Notes: generated by a model not told the origin, from the sequence alone. 64,000 bases of DNA from Burkholderia sp. Ac-20365 (GCF_017104715.1 NZ_JAAGPI010000001.1:1-64000), one strand, 5' to 3'; shown: positions 9,082 through 19,225, numbered from the stretch's first letter. Numbers and translations: made by a program.

Positions 9082-10051
9082 AGCGTGACTCGTTCATCAA
9101 CTGCTCGGAAGGCTCTACTTTAGGGCCACCGGGTAACGTTTTCGAGACGACCTTTGCTCAATTCAATGCTGGAAAGGATCAAACACGAGGCGATCTGCGG
9201 CTCAATGGATCATGGCTAACCTGGGCAGTGGGCTGAACGACCGGAAGAAAGGGTTGTAGCGTGATACTTGCTCGAAATCCTTCGGGGTCGCTTCGGCTGC
9301 AAGATGGTCGTCGTTAAGGATGGGTTGCTACGTTTCGACAGCGAATTGCTCTCTCGCAGTTGCGAGCTCTCTGACGTGGGAGTGGTTGTCCGGGATACAG
9401 TGGCGGATGCGAGCAGTGAGCAGCAACTCGCAGAAGACGTGGTTGAAGTCTTGACGATCTTTCATCCCGACCGTACGGCTCGCGTAGCCGCGCGTTGACC
9501 GTCTGATGCGGGCGACCACACAGACGCGCCTGTCGCCTTTAAACAAACAAGCACGCGTTCCGTTGCTAACACGGTATCTCCGCGCGAATATTCACTGCTA
9601 TAGTCATCGACTTACAGGGGCTACTCAACGGCACGCGTGGGCCGCGCAAGGACGAGCGCAAAACCGTCGTCAAACGAATCCGCCGACTGGAGCGCCGGCT
9701 CGCCGGGCGTCGCGCCAAGCTAGGAGCGATCGCAGCAGACCATCTTCGCGACACGCGAAAGTGGGAAACGAAGCTGCCGCGAGGGGCTTACCTTTCGAGC
9801 GAGATTCAGAGTCCTGTCTGGCTAACTTATACTGGAAAGCACACCCAATACGCCTCGAAAAGCAAAGGTAGTGGACGAACTGGTGCTCCAAGCGCAGCAA
9901 GCAACAGGTCACAACCAGGATATATCCATGACGGTGACGAACCTGCAGGAAGGCGCACCGGATCAACGGTAGTGAACGAGGGCTAGGTCGTCGTGTTTAC
10001 GCGGTATAGCGAGGTATCGAGCAAGTCCTCCGGCAGATGTGGGTCAGCGGG
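9082..10051. other. Stretch without recognisable genes
   Basis: Open frames at 9268-9498, 9506-9871 and opposite strands lack family signatures. An Arg/Lys/Glu-rich frame from about 9603 (DLQGLLNGTRGPRKDERKTV onward) is open to about 9980 but has no start codon or ribosome site. It may be a gene remnant of unknown type. Confidence 0.4.
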
Positions 10052-10501
10052 TCAGGAGAATAGTTTCCGGTACTGGACGAAATGCGATCGGTCAGCGATG
10101 CGGTCGTAAAGTTGCATTGCGTTATCGTTCGATTTGTGGGTGGTCCAGTAGACACGCGGTGCGCCGCGCTGCTTCGCGTTCTCGTAAACGTGTTCGATTA
10201 GCGCTCGACCGACTCCGCGACCACGGGCGTCGCCGGCAACATACAGATCTTGAAGGTAGCAGTAGTCTCCCTCTGTCCAGGTAGATCGATGATAGAGGGA
10301 ATGCGCCAGTCCTAAAGCTTGTTCGCCCACCATGGCAAGCGCGCCATGCATCGGTTCCAATGGATCCAAGAGGCGTGTCCATGTTGTAAGCGTCACCGAC
10401 TCGGGGATATCTACTTCATAAAAGCGCTGGTAGCTTTTCCATAGCGGATGCCATATATCAAAATCGTTACTTTCGATCGGCCTGATATTGACTGTTTGCA
10501 T
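10052..10501 (-). CDS. GNAT family N-acetyltransferase
   Basis: 149 residues from ATG 10501, preceded by AGGAG at good spacing. The acetyl-CoA binding motif A is clear (LYVAGDARGRGVGRALIEHV), with the C-terminal RVYWTTHKSNDNAMQLYDR segment typical of motif B. The enzyme transfers an acetyl group from acetyl-CoA to an amine; the substrate cannot be read from sequence, and polyamines, antibiotics or protein N-termini are all possible. It heads no operon: the GST gene upstream on the same strand is separated by about 210 bp. Confidence 0.85.
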   Translation of the reverse strand: MQTVNIRPIESNDFDIWHPLWKSYQRFYEVDIPESVTLTTWTRLLDPLEPMHGALAMVGEQALGLAHSLYHRSTWTEGDYCYLQDLYVAGDARGRGVGRALIEHVYENAKQRGAPRVYWTTHKSNDNAMQLYDRIADRSHFVQYRKLFS

Positions 10502-10713
10502 CGAATACTCCTGAAGATATGGGACAGCAATGATGTGATATTTGCGCGATGCTTCTACACCTGTCGCCGTCCATCGCTTTCAATAGTCGCGTCGAGAACT
10601 TTACACCCGTTTTCGTCGATGAGCTTGGCGGACCCACCCCACAATCGAAGCCGGACATGCGGCTCGCGGCGGAAAGTTAATGTCTTCTCTATCGCCTATT
10701 CGATCGGCAAGTT

Positions 10714-11409
10714 TTAGGCCGCGGTCACTTGTAGCCCTCGTAGGACTGCCGGACGGGAGAGCCCACGGTCGAACCAGCGTTGGACGCTTGTGAAGCGGTC
10801 GAAATCGACGAGGTCACGCGCTTCGTAGAAACCGATTAGATTACGCACCCAGCCGAGCAGTGAGATGTCGGCGATGCTGAAACCGTCGTCCATCACCCAA
10901 TTGCGACCGGCGAGCCGTTCGTCGAGCACACCGAGGAGTCGTGCTGATTCGGCTACGTATCTGTTCAACGGTCGCTTGTCTTCATAGGCTTTGCCGGCAA
11001 ACTTGTTGAAGAATCCGACTTGACCAAACATCGGACCGACTCCACCCATCTGCCACATCAACCATTGGATCGTTTCATAGCGTTTGCCCGGATCAGTAGA
11101 GAGTAACTGCCCGGTTTTCTCCGCGAGATAGATTAGGATTGCGCCAGATTCGAATAAGGCAAGCGGTCGACCGCTTGGCCCATCTGGATCGTAGATCGCT
11201 GGAATTTTGCCATTCGGATTGAGTTCAAGGAATGCAGGATCTTGGTTTTCGTTCGCCAAGATATCAATTCGGTGCGGTTCATAGGCGAGCCCCGTCTCCT
11301 CCAGCATGATTCCAATTTTCACGCCATTGGGGGTAGGCAGGGAGAAGAGCTGAAGCCGATCGGGGTACTTCGCCGGCCAGCGAGTGAAAATTGCATGATT
11401 GAGTGTCAC
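10714..11409 (-). CDS. Glutathione S-transferase, YfcG/YghU (Nu-class)-like
   Basis: 231 residues. I start it at the GTG at 11409 (VTLNHAIFTRW) because AGGAG lies 7 nt upstream; the further ATG at 11442 has no such support. The N-terminal thioredoxin fold carries LFSLPTPNGVKIGIMLEETG, and the glutathione-binding NPNGKIPAI and FESGAILIYLAEK motifs. The helical domain (GVGPMFGQVGFFNKFAG) is typical of Nu-class and Ure2p-like proteins. Such enzymes have disulfide-bond reductase or peroxidase activity with glutathione. With CMD, nitroreductase and GNAT on the same strand it forms a plausible electrophile-defence cluster, although gaps of 150-380 bp argue against one transcript. Confidence 0.85.
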   Translation of the reverse strand: MTLNHAIFTRWPAKYPDRLQLFSLPTPNGVKIGIMLEETGLAYEPHRIDILANENQDPAFLELNPNGKIPAIYDPDGPSGRPLALFESGAILIYLAEKTGQLLSTDPGKRYETIQWLMWQMGGVGPMFGQVGFFNKFAGKAYEDKRPLNRYVAESARLLGVLDERLAGRNWVMDDGFSIADISLLGWVRNLIGFYEARDLVDFDRFTSVQRWFDRGLSRPAVLRGLQVTAA

Positions 11410-11556
11410 TTTGCTTCTCCTAGACTTGTCGGCCCATACCAACAGCCCAGATGCATTCCCGGGATTCTTTCGTGGATGCGTCCGGGCTTCGGCATTACGC
11501 TCGGATTACTGCGAACATCTGCGCTCTTCGGAGCCGGTTTATAGAACCGGGAGACT

Positions 11557-12102
11557 TCAGATCGCGCCGGCCGGCGTAACAGCGGGGAAATCTTTCTCAG
11601 GATCAAACACGTTATTGAAAAAGTTCGTCAGAGAGTACATGGCGACGAGCGCGACAATCTCCATGACGTTTGCATCGGTGTAGCCGGCTTCGCGGACTGC
11701 TTTCAGGTCGTCGTCAGTAACCTGACCTCGGGTCTCGATGACTTTGCGTGCAAACTGAACTGCGGCATCACGCTTCGCATCGCTGGCGTGACCCTTCCGC
11801 GCGAGGATAATTTCATCGGCCGACAACTGGGCCATATGCTTTGCTGTAAAGCTGTGAACCGTAAGACAGTAGTTGCAACCATTCACTTCGGAGACGGCGA
11901 GACCGATGCTGTCGCGTGTCTTCACGTCGAGCGCCTTGCTCATAGAGCCGAGGAGAGTGGCCCATGAGTTGAATGCGATCGGGCTCTGCGCGAAGCTTGC
12001 CATCATATTCGGGGTGAATCCGATGTTCTTGGTGAAAGCGTCGAGAGTCGGTTTCGATTCCGCCGGCACTTGTTCCGGCTTCAGAGTAATAGTTCGCGAC
12101 AT
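11557..12102 (-). CDS. CMD/AhpD-like alkylhydroperoxidase-family protein, copy 1
   Basis: 181 residues from ATG 12102 with an AAGGAT ribosome site. It carries the redox motif C76-N-Y-C79 followed by H83 (CNYCLTVHS), the signature of the carboxymuconolactone decarboxylase fold in its AhpD-like peroxidase branch. The conserved GFTPNMMASFAQSP N-terminal segment and the C-terminal NVFDPEKDFP segment define the subgroup found repeatedly in this window. AhpD-type proteins reduce hydroperoxides through the two cysteines and a proton relay. Copy 3 (33323-33868) differs at only about 15 of 181 positions. A nitroreductase gene lies upstream on the same strand, as it does at copy 3. Confidence 0.9.
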   Translation of the reverse strand: MSRTITLKPEQVPAESKPTLDAFTKNIGFTPNMMASFAQSPIAFNSWATLLGSMSKALDVKTRDSIGLAVSEVNGCNYCLTVHSFTAKHMAQLSADEIILARKGHASDAKRDAAVQFARKVIETRGQVTDDDLKAVREAGYTDANVMEIVALVAMYSLTNFFNNVFDPEKDFPAVTPAGAI

Positions 12103-12268
12103 TGTAGGTATCCTTAGATAATTGATTTCACTAATTGAATAAAATCTTGGTGAAAGTTACTCGTTGTGGTACTTCGTGTCTAAGCCTTGAGGTGTTCGAT
12201 CGATGCTGGTCAACCAGCACTTAACGGCCCTTTAACTAGTTGACACGCTTACTTCCGTGGCGACAAAC

Positions 12269-12886
12269 TCAAACCAGATCCAATACGTCCGACACGGGAC
12301 GGCGTGGCTTTTGTGCCCAGTTTCCGGACCGCTCCGCGCCTACCGTCAGCAACATGACTGGTACTTCGTCTGCGGCGAGACCGAACTCGCGGTGCACGCC
12401 GTCGGCGTCGAAGCCGATCATCGGCGTGGAGCCCAGACCCATCGAGCGGGCCGCATAGATCATCGCTGCAGCGCCGAAGGTACCGGTTCGGACCGCCTCG
12501 TCGCGTTGACGTTGGGGGTGGTCCTTGTACAGGCCACGTGCGGGGGTCTCCCATTCCTGAACCATTTCTGCGGGCATGACACCGGCTTCAACCAGTGGAG
12601 CCAGACGTTCCGGTATTACGCTGGAATCGGCCAACTGCCCGCAGATAATGAAGGTGACGGCTGCATCCGTGATCGCGGGTTGATTCCAGGCGATTGGACT
12701 CAATCGAGCCTTGGCTTCGGGTGTGCGCACGGCGATGAAACGCCAGTTCTGCAAATGGAAGGACGTCGGTGCGGCGGTGCCAATTCGCACGAGTTCTCGG
12801 ATTTCGTCGTCGCTCAAGGTGGCTGCGGGGTCATAGTACTTGGCGGCACTGCGGCTCAGGATACATTCGATGACGGCATTGTTCAT
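12269..12886 (-). CDS. Nitroreductase family FMN oxidoreductase, copy 1
   Basis: 205 residues from ATG 12886 with an AAAGGA ribosome site. Signatures are the SRSAAKYYDP start (FMN phosphate-binding Arg), APTSFHLQNWRFIAV and the C-terminal GFDADGVHREFGL and AERSGNWAQKPRRP segments. The family uses NAD(P)H to reduce nitroaromatics, quinones or flavins in the cytoplasm. The gap to the following CMD gene is 166 bp here but about 30 bp at the duplicate pair near 33.9 kb. The two nitroreductases differ at about 13 of 205 positions. Confidence 0.9.
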   Translation of the reverse strand: MNNAVIECILSRSAAKYYDPAATLSDDEIRELVRIGTAAPTSFHLQNWRFIAVRTPEAKARLSPIAWNQPAITDAAVTFIICGQLADSSVIPERLAPLVEAGVMPAEMVQEWETPARGLYKDHPQRQRDEAVRTGTFGAAAMIYAARSMGLGSTPMIGFDADGVHREFGLAADEVPVMLLTVGAERSGNWAQKPRRPVSDVLDLV

Positions 12887-13386
12887 GTTTATTCCTTTGG
12901 GTGAAGGGATAGGGCGAGGTACAAGAGTGCTATCGCTTTATCTGAAGCGGTTGTCATTCAGGATTCTGATCGCCGCCGATTTTGAGTTGCATGGCCTAAA
13001 GGCCCGCGACTGGAAGCCCAACGCGGGGACCTTGTTGGGAGCACCGCTACCCTCGATCCGTCTGGTTTGTGCGTGGATATCCGCGACGGCACGGGCGGAC
13101 GAATCGATGGCGTGGATACCGCTTCGGCTCACTGTGCAAATCCTTTATCAGGTGGTTTGGAGCCTTTACTTTAGGCCTGCGCGTCAGCCATTTCGAGACT
13201 ACGTGGTCTCAATAAAATGTCAGAAAGGATCAAAATGATGACCCGGTCCGTCCCGGGTTATTGCGGCTGCCAACCTTGATGCGATACGGGACGGCACGCG
13301 TCGTCTCGTCGGGATTCGGGATTCGTATCGTTGGCTCAATTGCTCGCACGCAGGATCGAAAGCCGTCCGCCGAGATGCTTGGCTCC

Positions 13387-14373
13387 TCATTCCGCTTGGG
13401 CTACCGAAGCGACGCGATCAGCGCCGCCATGCGCAAGACGACGCCATTGCCCCGGGGTCATCCCCATCTTATCGGTGAACGCACGCCGGAATGCGGCCAC
13501 GGATCGATACCCGACAGAGTCGGCTATATCTTCAGTGCTCGTTTCTAGTTTTTTTAGTTCGTTGGCGGCCAAGCTCATCCGGATATCGGTCAACAAATCG
13601 GTAGCCGTGCGTCCCAGTTTGTCCTGAAAGTGGCGCATGAATGTCGCACGCGACATGTTGCATAATTCGGCTAGGTCAGGAAGATTCCATGGTCGCGCGG
13701 GATCGGCGAACATGGCTGAAATGGCAGGTGCCAGTCGTGGATGACCGGCAAGCGCCAACAAGCCAGCCGGGGCTTGTTTCGATTCGCTCGCGGCGCGAAG
13801 CGCCAATGTGAACAGCGCTGAGGTAAGCGAGTTAAGGATCGCGTATCCGCCTGGCTTGTCCCCGGCAGACTCCATGCGCATCAGCGCTACGAGACTGGCC
13901 AGGTGACTGGACGCGGACCCGATGGCTTCTTCGCCTTGGGGATCCATGGCTCGTACCACCAGATTCGTGGGGAGGTAATTTCGAATCAAGCGGTCATGGG
14001 GTGGCCCAATGAAAACACGCCCACACAACATATCCAAATGTTCGCCCGAGCTTTCATTCTCGCTGAACGTCCATCCAGCGGGAACTTGGCGATTCTCGGT
14101 AGGAGCCGGTGCATACCCGCTGCCATCGTGCAGTACGTGCGCCGACCCGTGCGGCAGCAGCACAATATCACCGGCCAAGAGCTCCCGGGTCGTCCCCGTC
14201 TCAGGATCCTCAATAATCGCCCGACCTTTGAGCACGACGTGGTAAGGAATCTCGTGCGCCGCTGACTTGTCCCAGGCAACACGCCAAGGGGCGCCGTATG
14301 AGCAGCGTACCTCTAGCTGGCCAGTGATGGTGATCATTTGCAGTAGATGGCTAAGCCAGTCAACTTGGGACAT
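13387..14373 (-). CDS. AraC-family regulator with cupin domain, RclR-like
   Basis: 328 residues from ATG 14373, which has AGAGG 6 nt upstream; the in-frame extension to 14463 lacks a ribosome site. Residues 1-125 are a cupin_6 sensor domain and about 220-315 an AraC double helix-turn-helix (WNLPDLAELCNMSRATFMRH; STEDIADSVGYRSVAAFRRA). E. coli RclR, the hypochlorite-sensing activator of rclABC, has two redox cysteines in this domain. This protein has a Cys in both matching places: C24 (LEVRCSYG) and C117 (DMLCGRVF). That, plus two RclC-like genes in the window, suggests reactive-chlorine or electrophile sensing. Target promoters were not identified. Confidence 0.8.
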   Translation of the reverse strand: MSQVDWLSHLLQMITITGQLEVRCSYGAPWRVAWDKSAAHEIPYHVVLKGRAIIEDPETGTTRELLAGDIVLLPHGSAHVLHDGSGYAPAPTENRQVPAGWTFSENESSGEHLDMLCGRVFIGPPHDRLIRNYLPTNLVVRAMDPQGEEAIGSASSHLASLVALMRMESAGDKPGGYAILNSLTSALFTLALRAASESKQAPAGLLALAGHPRLAPAISAMFADPARPWNLPDLAELCNMSRATFMRHFQDKLGRTATDLLTDIRMSLAANELKKLETSTEDIADSVGYRSVAAFRRAFTDKMGMTPGQWRRLAHGGADRVASVAQAE

Positions 14374-15302
14374 AGAACCTCTGAAACTCAAAGTGCTCAA
14401 GAATTGTGTGACGGTGTGAAGCGCGGGCGAACGAGCGGGTTGATGTACGACGCGTTTTCGCACACTGCATACTGTTTCTCGCGTGTGCTGGTGGGCGGTG
14501 TTTTCTCCCTCGCTGTGATGGGGTCCGCACGAATGAGTCTCATCGGGTGATGCACCGCATTTCAGTCAGCAGGCGTCGCCACACAAAAAAGATCAGCACG
14601 CGGCGCAAACCAGTCGGTCCGTGGGCCGACTGACTGCGCAGTTGGTCGGCCGCGACGGGGCGGCGACAGCCAAGCAACTTCGCATCGGTACACGATGCAC
14701 TTCAGCTCTTGGCGTTGCTCTCGCACACGGAGAGCCGCACACCCGTTTTGGCAACGCTACACTGATGAATACCGTGGAAAGTATGCATGTCTAAGAAGTA
14801 ATCGTAAGCATAACAAATCAACATTGCACTATAGGGTGCGACGAGCTTGTGGTAGACCGCTTGAACGGGCGAACTCCAAGAGTGCGTTGCTGTCTACGAG
14901 GAATACTGCCAACAGCTGCGTGCTTGAGGTTGCTTGCATTCTGGCTTGCACGATGTTTCGTGTCAGACGGTTCGAACTAGGCGTCGCCAGCGTGTGGCAC
15001 GTCCACGGCACCGTCGTTGATCTACGATGCGACCGCGCTGGATGGCACGCACGTAATGATCAACGCGGATTTTGTGTGCACGCGAGCAACCAGTTCAGCA
15101 CCTGGTGGACACTTGAGCTCTACCGCGTTCAGTGATTTGCCAGGCAGATTCCGGATCGATTGTTCAAATGGTCGCGCGTAAATGTTACCGGGCCAATACC
15201 CTGAAACGTCGACACTTACGAAGTACCCGGCCGTCGCACAAAGAGCGGCTTAAATTTGGCGAATGATCATCCTTGGTTTTCTCCATATTGACGTATAAAT
15301 CT
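14374..15302. other. Stretch without recognisable genes
   Basis: The open frame at 14695-15135 has poor composition and no family match. A 9-bp hairpin (CAGTCGG...CCGACTG) near 14610-14632 lacks a T tract. Nothing else was recognised. Confidence 0.4.
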
Positions 15303-15360
15303 TGTACCATCGATGGCGTAAATAGAAGAACCAAGATTCTCAATTTTGTGTGTACCAAGA
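15303..15360 (+). promoter_or_regulatory. Three 24-bp-spaced direct repeats before MocR-2 (probable MocR operator)
   Basis: TGTACCATCG, AGAACCAAGA and TGTACCAAGA have their ACC at 15306, 15330 and 15354, exactly 24 bp apart, and the last is 9 bp before the start codon. The MocR-3 gene has AGAACCAAGA and TGTACCATCA at the same 24-bp spacing and the same distance from its start. Directly repeated boxes are usual for MocR regulators. Confidence 0.6.
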
Positions 15361-15362
15361 GT

Positions 15363-16772
15363 ATGGACTCAGACCTACAGATTCAGCTCGACCGGACAGC
15401 GAAGCTGTCCTTGTCAGACCAGATTCATATGAGTATTAGCAGGGCGATAACGTCGGGCTTGCTCACACCAGGGGCTCGGCTGCCTTCATGGCAGGGCTTG
15501 GCCGCGCGGCTAGGCGTGGCACGCGGTACAGTCCAAGCGGCGTATGAGCGGCTATCCGACGATCAGATGATCGAGACATTCGGAGCGGCGGGCACCCGAG
15601 TCGCGCCGCGGCCCCAGGCGGCGGCCGCTCAACCCGAAGCGCCGCAGCCCGGGGACTTTATGAGAATCTATCAGGAGATGATGGCCGGGCCTGCGATCTT
15701 CCAGCTTGGTATTCCGGCGTTAGAAGGCTTTCCGGAAAAGCTTTTCGGGCGCGCGCGCGCATCAAATCTATTGAAGACAGGCTCATTCTCGTCAATCGTT
15801 TATCCAGACCCTCGAGGAGAGTTCGAACTGCGCCGTGAAATCGCGGGTTATCTCTCCATTTCCCGAAACCTTCACTGTTTCCCAGACCAGGTGTTTGTCA
15901 CATCAGGATACAGTTCTGGCTTAGGTCTTGTACTAAGAGTGTTGGGTTTGGATGGGATGAAGGTCTGGATGGAAGAGCCCGGCTTCCTTCTCACACGAAA
16001 GGGATTAGAGCTCGCTCGTTTGAATATCGTTCCGGTGCCAGTGGACGCCGAAGGCCTCGACGTAGGTTACGGAATCGAGAACGCTGCGGACGCTGCGTTG
16101 GCGGTGGTGACGCCCGGTCAACAAGCTCCGTTGGGGCCGACCCTCTCTTTGAGGCGACGTCTTCAGTTGCTTGAATGGGCGGTTGCCAACGAAGCCTGGA
16201 TCATCGAGGATGACTATCTCAGCGAGCTACAACTGGAGGGGCGACCGGCACCCGCCTTGGCGTCGTTAGATGAGGGCAAACGGGTGATCCACATAGGGTC
16301 GTTCAGCAAAACTATTAGCCCGGGGTTGCGCCTCGGATTTGTCGTTGCACCACCGAATCTGGTCACAGCGTTCTCGGAAGTAGCCGCTACGCTCGCCCCT
16401 GCGCCCTCACCAGTGGTTCAACTCGCCACTGCGCGTTTTATGCATGATGGACACTACCTCCGGCGCGTCCGTCGGCTCAAGCGTCTATATGCCGTTCAGC
16501 ACGACGCGCTATGTGAGCAGTTACAAATGCACAACGCGGAATGGATTAATGCCGGTCTCGCGGTGCTTCTCAGGCTGCCCGACGGCGCGCCTGACGTGCA
16601 GATCGTTCGGGAGGCAATGACTGTTGGTATGGCGCCGTCACCTTTGTCTTCGTGGTTCGCGACGTCATCTCGGTCCTTACCCGGGCTTTTGCTTGGGGTT
16701 GCCACGGCGCCTGAAGAGCACGTCGCCGAATCATGCCGTCGTCTGTTCGAGATCATTGATCGATATTGCTAG
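15363..16772 (+). CDS. MocR-type GntR/aminotransferase regulator (MocR-2)
   Basis: 469 residues from ATG 15363 (MDSDLQIQLDRT); an upstream frame from 15273 would run through the operator repeats and is rejected. The GntR winged helix is at about 10-80 (LSDQIHMSISRAI, LAARLGVARGTVQAAYERL). The aminotransferase-like domain has IIEDDY and the PLP lysine in GSFSKTISPGLRLGF. It is closely related to MocR-3 and shares its operator layout, so the two may cross-regulate. No gene is divergent from it, so autoregulation is the only visible target. The effector is probably PLP or a PLP adduct. Confidence 0.85.
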   Translation: MDSDLQIQLDRTAKLSLSDQIHMSISRAITSGLLTPGARLPSWQGLAARLGVARGTVQAAYERLSDDQMIETFGAAGTRVAPRPQAAAAQPEAPQPGDFMRIYQEMMAGPAIFQLGIPALEGFPEKLFGRARASNLLKTGSFSSIVYPDPRGEFELRREIAGYLSISRNLHCFPDQVFVTSGYSSGLGLVLRVLGLDGMKVWMEEPGFLLTRKGLELARLNIVPVPVDAEGLDVGYGIENAADAALAVVTPGQQAPLGPTLSLRRRLQLLEWAVANEAWIIEDDYLSELQLEGRPAPALASLDEGKRVIHIGSFSKTISPGLRLGFVVAPPNLVTAFSEVAATLAPAPSPVVQLATARFMHDGHYLRRVRRLKRLYAVQHDALCEQLQMHNAEWINAGLAVLLRLPDGAPDVQIVREAMTVGMAPSPLSSWFATSSRSLPGLLLGVATAPEEHVAESCRRLFEIIDRYC

Positions 16773-16978
16773 AGCACGGCATGCAAACGCCGCGTTCAGA
16801 TTTTCGCGACTTTGGCGTGTACCCGGTAAGAGCCCGTCAGGCCGCAATGGCTAGTGTCGCGATAGGAGTCCGCGTGAGCACACGCTCGTAAGATCGAGGC
16901 GGTGCTCAAACAGTTCAAGGTCGCTGTCAGTCATGGCGCACTCCGTCCAGCGAATATTCGATCAAAGTTGCTCTTCAC

Positions 16979-17809
16979 TCAAAGAGCCCGCTCCAGTCTC
17001 GTAGCGATACCTTTTAGAACCGGAAGAAATTTTTCCTCTAAAGTCGTCACGCTTACTCGTCCCGAAAACACGCTAACACTGAGTGCGGCCTCGATCTTGC
17101 CGCTACGATTTCTCACCGGCACCGCCATCGCGGACATGCCGATCTCGAGTTCCTCATTACTGATTGCATAGCCGTCTTTCGCCGCGCGATCGACAGCTTG
17201 CAAAACTGCACCGGTAGTCGCGAGCGTCCGATCGGTCAGGCGCTTCATCGGCACGAGCCCGAGGTGCCTTCGGATTTCCTCTTCATCTAAATCGGACAGA
17301 AGCACGCGCCCGGTCGCCGAGCAGTAGGCGGGCAACCTCCCGCCGAGCTTGACCCCGGTCGAAACGATCCTCAGCGCCTCCGCGCGAGCGATAAACACCG
17401 AGTAGCCCTCATCCATGACCGCCAGCGACACCGACTCCTGCAATTCATCGCGGGCATTCGTGAGGAGTGGCTGCGCGATTTGTGGCAATGAGGAGGTGCT
17501 GAGGTAGGCGCTACCCAGTCGCAACATGCGCGGCAGGGGCGTAAAAAATTTGCCGTCGTGTCCGAGATATCCGAGATCAACGAGCGTCAGTAGACACCGA
17601 CGCGCGGCGGGGCGGCTCAGATCAGCAAGGTGCGCGGCATCTGAAACTGTCATTCGAGTCGTCGATGCGCCGAACGCCTCGATGATCGCGAGCCCCTTGG
17701 CGAGGCCCGCCATGCCTTCCTTTGCGCGCACTTTGCCGCCCGATTCAGTGTCTTCTTCGGGCGACGACGCGCCCGCCTGGTCGTTGACAGGGTCTTTGAC
17801 TGATGTCAT
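16979..17809 (-). CDS. tphR: IclR-family regulator of the terephthalate genes (TphR-like)
   Basis: 276 residues from ATG 17809. An N-terminal winged helix (MTVSDAAHLADLSRPAARRC) is followed by the IclR effector domain (SLAVMDEGYSVFIARAEAL; SATGRVLLSDLDEEE; DGYAISNEELEIGMSAMAVPV). It is divergent from the TphA2 gene. Terephthalate operons of Comamonas and Delftia are activated by a divergent IclR-family protein, TphR, which responds to terephthalate, so this position supports the same role. A perfect 17-bp palindrome overlaps its start codon and a direct repeat lies just beyond, likely its own binding sites. The gene symbol is by context and family. Confidence 0.75.
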   Translation of the reverse strand: MTSVKDPVNDQAGASSPEEDTESGGKVRAKEGMAGLAKGLAIIEAFGASTTRMTVSDAAHLADLSRPAARRCLLTLVDLGYLGHDGKFFTPLPRMLRLGSAYLSTSSLPQIAQPLLTNARDELQESVSLAVMDEGYSVFIARAEALRIVSTGVKLGGRLPAYCSATGRVLLSDLDEEEIRRHLGLVPMKRLTDRTLATTGAVLQAVDRAAKDGYAISNEELEIGMSAMAVPVRNRSGKIEAALSVSVFSGRVSVTTLEEKFLPVLKGIATRLERAL

Positions 17810-17848
17810 ATTTAGTCTAAATATCGAACAACGTACGGTATTCGAACA
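17808..17848. promoter_or_regulatory. Candidate TphR operators between tphR and tphA2
   Basis: ATATTTAG-T-CTAAATAT (17808-17824) is a perfect palindrome covering the regulator's start codon. TCGAACA occurs twice, at 17824-17830 and 17842-17848, as an 18-bp-spaced direct repeat. Their place between the divergent genes suits autoregulation and activation; binding is inferred. Confidence 0.45.
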
Positions 17849-17948
17849 CATTTAACCAGGCCTGTCAACTTTGTCGGCGCGTGAATACTGGCATCGCGAT
17901 GCAGCCCAGGAATGTGTAGTGGTCCGTGCAATACATGGAGCAAGCGAC

Positions 17949-19223
17949 TTGAACATCATTCCAATCAAGCTGGCGCGGCGCGCCAGTGTCGTCTGGCCGT
18001 CCGAGGGCATCACCCGGGTCCCTTACAGCCTGTTTCAGGATTCAGACGTTTACGCAGATGAGCAGGACGCAATTTTTCGCGGCCCGAACTGGAGCTACCT
18101 GTGTCTTGAAGCGGAGTTGACGAATCCAGGGGATTTTCGAAGTAGCTTTATCGGTGACACGCCAGTAGTGGTGACGCGCGACACCGATGGCGAACTCTAT
18201 GCGTTTGAGAATCGTTGCGCGCATCGCGGCGCAATGGTGTGCTTGGAAGATCAGGGTAATGCGAAGGACTTCAGCTGCGTCTACCACGCGTGGACGTATA
18301 ACCTTCAGGGCGACCTGATTGGTGTCGCTTTCAAGGACGGTATCGGCGGCAAGGGTGGCATGAAGTCGGACTTTTGCGAGGCCAATCATGGGCTGCGTAA
18401 GCTGCGGGTTGCGACGCTGCACGGCCTCGTCTTCGGTAGCTTTTCCGACGATGTCGCGCCGCTTGATGAATATCTTGGTGAGGATATCGTTGAGCGTATT
18501 GCACGTGTGCTCGAGGGGCGCACACCAGTTGTGCTCGGCCGGTTCACGCAGATGCTGCCGAACAATTGGAAACTCTACTTTGAGAACGTCAAGGATTCTT
18601 ATCACGCAAGCATCCTGCATTTGTTCTTCACGACGTTCCAGTTGAACCGTTTGTCGCAACGCGGCGGCATCATCGTTGATCCAAGTGGCGGGCATCACGT
18701 CAGCTACTCTGCTGTCGACCATACCACCGAGGCGACGATCCCGGCAAAAGCTGTCAGCGATTACGCGGATCAAAAGATTCGCTCCGAAAGCGAGCACCGG
18801 CTCGAAGACACGTCAGTGCTGGCTGGCACTGACGAATTCGGCGATGGCGTAACCCTGCAGATTCTCTCCGTGTTTCCCGGCTTTGTGCTGCAACAGATCC
18901 AGAATGCGATTGCGGTTCGCCAGATCTTGCCGCGCGGAACGCAGCAGACCGAACTGAACTGGACCTACCTCGGTTTCACGGACGATACCCCCGAATTGCG
19001 TGAAATGCGTCTACGGCAAGCCAATCTCGTAGGGCCTGCCGGTTACGTGTCGATGGAAGACGGATGTGTCGGTGGCTTTGTGCAGCGGGGCATCGACGGT
19101 GCCAGCGACAGCCGCTCGGTGATTGAGATGGGCGGCGATAGCGCTGAAAGCAGCGAAAGCCGCGTGACGGAAGCATCAATCCGAGGCTTCTGGAAGGCTT
19201 ACCGCAACGCAATGGGATACTAG
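17949..19223 (+). CDS. tphA2: Terephthalate 1,2-dioxygenase, oxygenase large subunit
   Basis: 424 residues. I choose the TTG at 17949, with GGAG 8 nt upstream, because family similarity begins soon after ([15 protein letters not shown]). The Rieske motif is C-x-H-R-G ([11 protein letters not shown]) and C-x-x-H (CVYHAWTYN). The mononuclear iron site follows in [14 protein letters not shown]. Long stretches such as [37 protein letters not shown] and [20 protein letters not shown] match remembered Comamonas TphA2 closely. With TphA3 it forms the oxygenase that turns terephthalate into 1,2-dihydroxy-3,5-cyclohexadiene-1,4-dicarboxylate, using electrons from TphA1. A close carboxylated-aromatic substrate cannot be excluded. 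Confidence 0.88.
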   Translation: MNIIPIKLARRASVVWPSEGITRVPYSLFQDSDVYADEQDAIFRGPNWSYLCLEAELTNPGDFRSSFIGDTPVVVTRDTDGELYAFENRCAHRGAMVCLEDQGNAKDFSCVYHAWTYNLQGDLIGVAFKDGIGGKGGMKSDFCEANHGLRKLRVATLHGLVFGSFSDDVAPLDEYLGEDIVERIARVLEGRTPVVLGRFTQMLPNNWKLYFENVKDSYHASILHLFFTTFQLNRLSQRGGIIVDPSGGHHVSYSAVDHTTEATIPAKAVSDYADQKIRSESEHRLEDTSVLAGTDEFGDGVTLQILSVFPGFVLQQIQNAIAVRQILPRGTQQTELNWTYLGFTDDTPELREMRLRQANLVGPAGYVSMEDGCVGGFVQRGIDGASDSRSVIEMGGDSAESSESRVTEASIRGFWKAYRNAMGY

Positions 19224-19225
19224 AA

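Noticed and set aside
12257..12904. 215-codon plus-strand frame over nitroreductase copy 1
   Set aside because: Shadow of the nitroreductase; the same shadow appears at the duplicate, as expected from DNA similarity.
14695..15135. 146-codon open frame between AraC and MocR-2 genes
   Set aside because: Arg/Cys/His-rich composition, no family signature and no ribosome site.
18042..18797. 251-codon minus-strand frame inside tphA2
   Set aside because: It is the antisense shadow of a gene with intact Rieske and iron motifs.
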